From Hirsutella rhossiliensis (Eukaryota; Ascomycota; Sordariomycetes; Hypocreales; Ophiocordycipitaceae): a DNA stretch of 64,000 nt. How positions within the stretch are numbered: the first letter of the stretch is position 1; each line of letters starts with the position of its first letter. The translations under genes and the position numbers were made by a program. The notes beneath the pieces are model-generated. The model did not search any database and had not been told where the DNA came from. It was given only the letters and a program-made list of their open reading frames with translations. The stretch covers positions 1,178,001 to 1,242,000 of the forward strand of contig NW_025408670.1 in assembly GCF_020360975.1 (NCBI RefSeq). The letters run 5' to 3'. Shown here one piece after another: positions 58,001 through 64,000 of the stretch.

Positions 58001-61000
58001 ACCCTTAGCGCTCCCTATCTAACTTCCCTCTAAGTATACTTAAAGGCTTTATAAAGGCTTAAATTATTTAATAAAGTATCTTCTTTAATTATAATTAATT
58101 AGAATTTTTATTTTTCTCCTTTAAAGTAAAGTCTATTAGTTACGTAACTTTAGTAAAGATAAAGAGGTATAGAGTAAAGAAATCTCTAAGACTTATATTA
58201 ATAACCTAAGACCCTTAAAGCTATATATAAGACCGATAATTAGATAATTATATAGTTAATTACTCTATTAATAATTAGCTATATACTATACGTACTTTCA
58301 GTATATACTCTTATCTCTATTAAAACTAGTCTCTAAGGTATAAACTTATTATTCTATTTTTTTATATAGCGATAAGTAGCTTTATAAAGCTAAGAATACT
58401 TAGAGGATAATAGTATTATTTAGAAAAAAAAATCTAGGGATTTAATAATTAAAGTAGTAACTACCTTAATAGCTAAAGTTAAAGACCTAATAAAGTAATA
58501 GGCTTACTAAGAAATAAATAATTAGATAATATCTTTACTAATAGTAAAGGAAAAGTAATAAGCTAATACTAAAAAACCCTAAGCTCTTATTATTAGCCTT
58601 ATAACCCTTAATACTAGTAACTTAGTTAAGAAACTATAATCCTTATATAATACTTTAAAAGATATAAATAATAACTATAGTATAATCTAGACCGTTCTAA
58701 AACCCTACTAAGACCTCTTATTTATATATATACTAATAATACTAATATAGGTACTAATAAAGGATACCTTAATAACCTTAACCTTAGCTCTTCTTTATAT
58801 AATAGCTTATAGAGAACGCTTACCTCCCTTTAATAGATAAGAAAGTAAGTAATAAGATAGGTATAATAAGATATCCTTTAACTTTAAAAGCTTTAACTTT
58901 AAATTTAATAACCTTATAATCTATAAGTATACTATATTTAGAAACGCTAGCTATTAAAAGGGATTATCTAATCCTATTACTAGTAGTACTAAAAGAATTA
59001 AAGTAAATATTAATAAGATTACTAATAAACTTAAAGATATACTAGCTAGAAGCTAAGATAACCTTATAAAAAGACTCCGCTAACTATAACTCTTACTTAT
59101 TAGTAAATTTAATAGTAAAAACATAACTAAATTTCTTAAGAAGTTTAAATTAGAGACATATATTAACTATATCTATAATAAAGATAAAATAGACTAGCTA
59201 GAAGTCTATATCTCCTTTATATAAGCCCTTACTATTAAAATTCTTATAGATAGACTTACTTAAGAAGAAGTAAAAAAGAGACTCCTTTAATACTATTATA
59301 TATATAATATTAAATAACTAAAAACTATTAATAACCGCTTAAACTATTATAATACTAAAAAGCCTAAGACTATTATAAAAGTTATAAAATAACTTAGTCT
59401 CTACTTATACCTATATTATAAAGTATAACTTAATAGCTAGGAAGAATCTATAGTTTAGTTATACTTTATTTACTATATAATACTAAAGGAACTTATTATT
59501 AATACTATAGAGAGAAATAAAAAGATATTTAAAGTTATCTTAAAACTCTTATATAAAAGCCTTATCTATATAATTAATAACTACTTAGTACCTTACTAGG
59601 ACGTTAAGCGATAAGATATAGTATCTAAAGTTTATAATTAAAAGCTTAAGAACCTACAGAAAGACTAGCTCTTTAAGGAAATTAATAAAGTAATAAAGGA
59701 AGCTAAATTTAATAAAGGTAAAGAAAAACTTTTTAAAGAGTTAAAGAAAATAAATAAGAAACCTAGATAGCCTATAAAGGAGATCTTAAACTTAATAAAA
59801 GCCTTTAAAGATATAAAGATTAACCTTACTCGCTAGTAAAAGTAAATATTTAACTAGCTTAATAAGGAATAAAAACGTAATAATAATAAAGGCTACTCTT
59901 TAAGTTATAGATAAAAAGGTAGCGTAAATACTATTAGATTTTACTACCTATTTAATTAATATATATAGTTTTAAGTTAATACTTTTAACCGGCCTAAAAG
60001 ATACTTTTATTATAGTAAAGAAAGATATTACCTTAATAAGTATAAAGTATACTCTTAGGACTATAAGATTAGATTTATAATATATAAAGTAGTAAATAAG
60101 ACTTAGTAAATAAGACTTTTTATCTTAAAAGAAAAGATAATAAAAGTATAATTCTCTTAGTACTTACTAATAAGTTCTCTTAAATAAGTATATATATTTA
60201 AAGGCTTATTATATACTAAGTAGATATATAGCTAGACTCCTTTATATTACTACTTATAAAATAAGTTAAAGGTATAGTTATACTATCTTACTTAAATTAA
60301 GCTATTAGTAAAAGAGAATCTAGTTTCTTAGACTAGTTTTAAAAATATAAAAGCTTATATAAGTAATAGCTAAGGAATTTAAAAGTAAGCGGTATAAAAA
60401 AAGAAGTAAGAATAATATTAGTTATTATAATTATAAATAATATATAATAAAGCGATATATATAATTAAATAATTTATATAACTATAATAGGGATTAATAC
60501 TTATAAAGGGAAAAGATAAAAAGTGAAAGAGGATATAGAGGAAATCGAGATAATAAGAATAGTAAAAACTAGCCTAAAGATTATTCTTATATATTATAGA
60601 TATAGAGTAGATCTAAATAAGAAGTTCGATAAACTTATAGATAAAATCGTTAAAGAAATTATATATAAAAGAATCCTAATCCCTTTAAATTACTTAATTA
60701 ATATTATTCCTTAACTAAGCGAGAGACTAAGTATAAAATATATAGATATAGCTTAAGGTATAGAAAGTAATAAATTCTAAACCTTAGAGAAAGTAAAGAG
60801 TAATATAAGACCTTATAAAGCTATAATAATAGTTATAAAAGTAGCTAAAGATAATATAAAGAGTAGTTTACTCCTTCTTAAATATTTATAAGGAAAACTT
60901 ATAGTAGCTTTAGTATAAGTTAAAGAATAAAATAATTAAGCTTACTTACCTTACTTATAAAAAATTAGATTATAAGTACCTTTAAGTTTAATAAGTACTA

Positions 61001-64000
61001 AAGGAGGTTAGGTTTATAACTAATATAATTAGTATAATATAACTAGCTTAAGGACTATTTAATTAATAAGCTCTAAAGGTAATAAAATAAAGGAAAAATA
61101 AATTTATTATATAAGAAGTAGTACTTTTAATAAGATACTAAGAGATAACTTTAAAAGACCTTATAGCGATTCCTATAATATATATAAATATAGTCCTTAT
61201 ACCCTTCCGCTTACTTAAGTATATATAAGACCTACTTTATACTTAAGTATAGCTTAGTAGCTAAAAAGCTAAAGTTTTAAGCGCTTTAATTAATACTAAG
61301 TTTAAAGGAAACCTTATTACTAAAAGATATATAAATATATATAGGCTTAAAATCCTATTAATAAGAGTATTAATAATAGCGTATACTAGGTCCCTTATAG
61401 ATATAGTTAAGGAGGTAAATACTAATCTTTATCTAAGTATAGCTTAGATACTAATCCGTCTTTATATTATACTAAATAAAGTCTTAGTCCCTTTTATCTT
61501 AAGTATATTATTTATTAAAGCCGCGTATATATTATTTAATTATTCCTTAAGGAATAGCAATATATAGGTTAAATATTAAATCGGTACTATTTAAGTAGCT
61601 ACGCTAGTAGTAGGAGCTATTAAATAAGAGCTCTAAAATAAGGTTAATATAGTAAAATCCTTTTAAACTATAATAATAGTTAATAAAGATATATATAAAA
61701 GACTAAAGCTTAAGGAAACTATATAGGAAATAGCTACCTAGCTCCTAAGAAAAAGATTTTAGGCTTTAATAATAAAAGTTAAAGAAAATAACTTAGGAGC
61801 TACTTAATAATTATAGAGAAACCCCCTTTTAGATACCTTAATAGCTAAGATTCTCTTATTAAAAGGTAAGATCCTTACTTATAAAGGGGGCGCTAACTAA
61901 GTCCTTAACCTAGCTTATACTAGCGTAAATAAGCCTTTAATAGTATTAGTATAATAGTAATTAATTATAAATAAAGGAGATAAAGCGATTATAGCTATTA
62001 AATCTAAAATAGTAGAAGAGATTATTAAAGTTATAGTTATAGAGGCTATAAGAGAATTTAAAAAAAATTCTTATTAAAGCTAAAAAGAAGTTTAGAAAGA
62101 TTTAAAGGTTAAAGTTAAAATAAGAAGGAAACGACTTATTAGATTATATAATGTAAGAAGGTATAAGCAATAAGCGTAGAATCGGGTAATCGATAACGTA
62201 AGCGGAGAGATCGGTTAAAGGAGTATAGGGTAGGATTTCGTCCGGAATTTATAACGAGCATATAAGGGGCTGAATAATATATTGAAAGAATAGCGTTGCA
62301 AAAGATGCTTACGAACTTGCTTGTTCTATCTACTACTCCTAGGGAAATCCTTCGTCTTTTATAGACCATTGCTCGCCCACTAGTAGACCAATTAGTCAGC
62401 TTTCTAGCATATTCTATAGTGCTTAAAAAGCTCTATCTATAGTATATCTTCCTAACTTAGTAGGTGGTCTGATTGTGGCGTGATGGTTAACGTAAGACTA
62501 TGGGTTCTGGTATAAGTAGTGGATTTAACTAGAATGTTCTATGTCCTACCTATTCTCGTGTCGCGGATATCTTCGGAACCGCTAGGCCAAAATAGGCAAT
62601 AGGGTATCCGTTCTGCTCGTAATTGACTTATGCATTTTATGCATATTTTTGTTTGTAAGGATAGGCTTATCCTAACCCGCTTTTCCTAGAGGAAGGTATA
62701 GTTATCTAGTAGAGGTCTTTGTCTTTTAAGGGTTATTCCCTTAGACTATATTATAGAGCCTCTTTTTACTAGCTTATTCTATAAAGCCTCCCTATGCCTA
62801 TTATTTCTTTATAACAGTAAAATAGGAATATAAGGGTATATTCTTATATATAATCTAAGAGTTAATACTCTCTTTAAAAAAAAGTAAATAAGATTAACCT
62901 TATTAACGATACTTTATTAAACGGCTTAACGCTAAATAGGGACCTTAATTAAAAGAAAACTAAATAAATTACCGTAAAAAGATAAGATATAGCCTAGACC
63001 TTACTTAAAATACTAAATAGGAAAATTCTTAAGTATATAGAAAGGAAAGTAGCTAATATAAGAGAGACTTAAAGTAATTTATAAATAATTTAAGGGCTTT
63101 CTTATAAAGGTAGAAATCCGGATCTTCGATAGTATTCTATTTAATAAGGAAGTAGTATTATCCTAGGACTTTATAGAAAAAGGTAAAGTTAACCTAGCTA
63201 TAGCCCCCTTATAAGTTATTAAGATAATAAAATATAAGGTATAGTAAGTAGCCTTAATTTTAATCTTAAAAGTAATAAAGTAAAAAGTTATTAATATCCT
63301 TAAAATTAAACTAGAAATAAAAGTCCTTAAAGAAAGGTATAGGCCTTATAAAAACCCCTTTTTCCTTATAGTAAAGAAGGATAAAAGGCTATACTTAATT
63401 AATTCCGCTATATATATAAATACTATAATAATAAGAGATATAAACCTACCGCTAAATATAGATACGTTTAGCGACTACTTTTTAATATATAAGATCCTTT
63501 CCTTCTTAGACCTTTTTTAAGCTATAATTAGATCCCTCTTAATATTAAAAGCTATAACTTAACGATATTTATAATACTTATTAGCGTTTTATATATATAT
63601 ATACTCCCTTAAAGGGCTATAAACTTAGTTAGCTAGTTTATAAGGATAATATAAAGAATCTTATAAGACCTTATATTAAATATCTATAGGAATTTCCTTA
63701 ATAATATAGGTATTAAGGGGCCTAATATAATATATAATAATAAAGAGGTAGCGCTAAAAGTAAGGAGATTTATCTTTAAATACCTTATTAACCTTAATAA
63801 AGTCTTAGTTAATATTAAACTCTTTAGTTATATAATTATAAAAGCTAAATCGAAATTTTATTAGTAAGTAACTAAAGTTATTAGTTATATCTATAAAATA
63901 AATAAAAGGTACCTTATAAAAGCTAAAGTTATTAAGATTAAGAAATAAATAAAATACTTTAATATAACGTATATTAAAGCTTTCCTTAGTATTATAAGAT
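58001..64000 (+). mobile_element. G4: decayed plus-strand gypsy-type retrotransposon, continues past the window
   Basis: From about 58800 to 60300 a Lys/Leu/Tyr-rich gag-like frame reads through with TAA/TAG stops. From about 62900 a pol region appears; near 63350-63410 N-P-F-F-L-I-V-K-K-D and then L-Y-L-I-N-S-A fit the start of a reverse transcriptase in fungal gypsy polyproteins. The solo LTR S3 splits it at 62152-62848. The 63-codon frame at 60523-60714 is a surviving fragment of the relic, not a separate gene. Its 5' limit is uncertain. Confidence 0.7.
62152..62848. repeat. Solo LTR copy S3 (697 bp) with TATAA target-site duplication
   Basis: It begins TGTAAGAAGG, with the ancestral TG kept, and ends TTCTTATA. 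TATAA lies at 62147-62151 and 62849-62853. It is the least mutated copy, with many CpA/TpG sites left. The minus-strand frame at 62139-62369 is not a gene. Confidence 0.92.

Overview
The window is fungal nuclear DNA from a filamentous ascomycete (Pezizomycotina). The evidence is 55-64 nt spliceosomal introns with CTAAC/CTGAC branch sites, two conserved eukaryotic genes, and massive repeat-induced point mutation (RIP). About 60 kb is AT-rich repeat DNA almost free of CpA and TpG, the products of CpA-to-TpA mutation on both strands. Losing TpG removes ATG and TGA together, so this DNA has almost no open frames, and the stops met when reading through old genes are TAA or TAG, mostly explained as former CAA, CAG or TGG. 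I cannot name the genus; a sordariomycete is plausible but unproven.

Region 1 (1-46.6 kb) is a nested stack of transposable elements. A plus-strand Ty3/gypsy element with 186-bp LTRs (E2: 1-3165 and 18625-21226) is split by a minus-strand member of its own family (E1, 3166-18624). E1 is split by a different minus-strand gypsy element with 486-bp LTRs (G1, 7071-14957). E2 appears to sit in a plus-strand G1-family copy (G2, 21227 to about 29926). G2 also holds a tRNA-derived SINE (21389-22153) and a nearly complete Ty1/copia element (C1, 22664-28981). A minus-strand LINE-like relic (about 29925-37882) follows; it surrounds an unidentified plus-strand decayed coding region and a 393-bp TRIM element (32954-33346). 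Two 5'-truncated copia copies joined head to head (C2, C3) complete the block.

Region 2 (about 47.3-51.3 kb) is a 4-kb GC-rich gene island. It carries two intact convergent genes: mitochondrial lipoyl synthase (plus, 2 exons, 413 aa) and a SPOUT1/C9orf114-type SPOUT methyltransferase (minus, 3 exons, 343 aa). They have no evident functional link.

Region 3 (51.3-64 kb) is again RIP-mutated: a second SINE copy (52409-53167), two decayed plus-strand gypsy elements (G3, G4), and two of the three solo LTRs of one roughly 697-bp family (2332-3028, 53553-54247, 62152-62848).

Many element borders rest on matching target-site duplications and equal LTR lengths read directly from the sequence. I found no rRNA gene, functional tRNA gene or CRISPR array.
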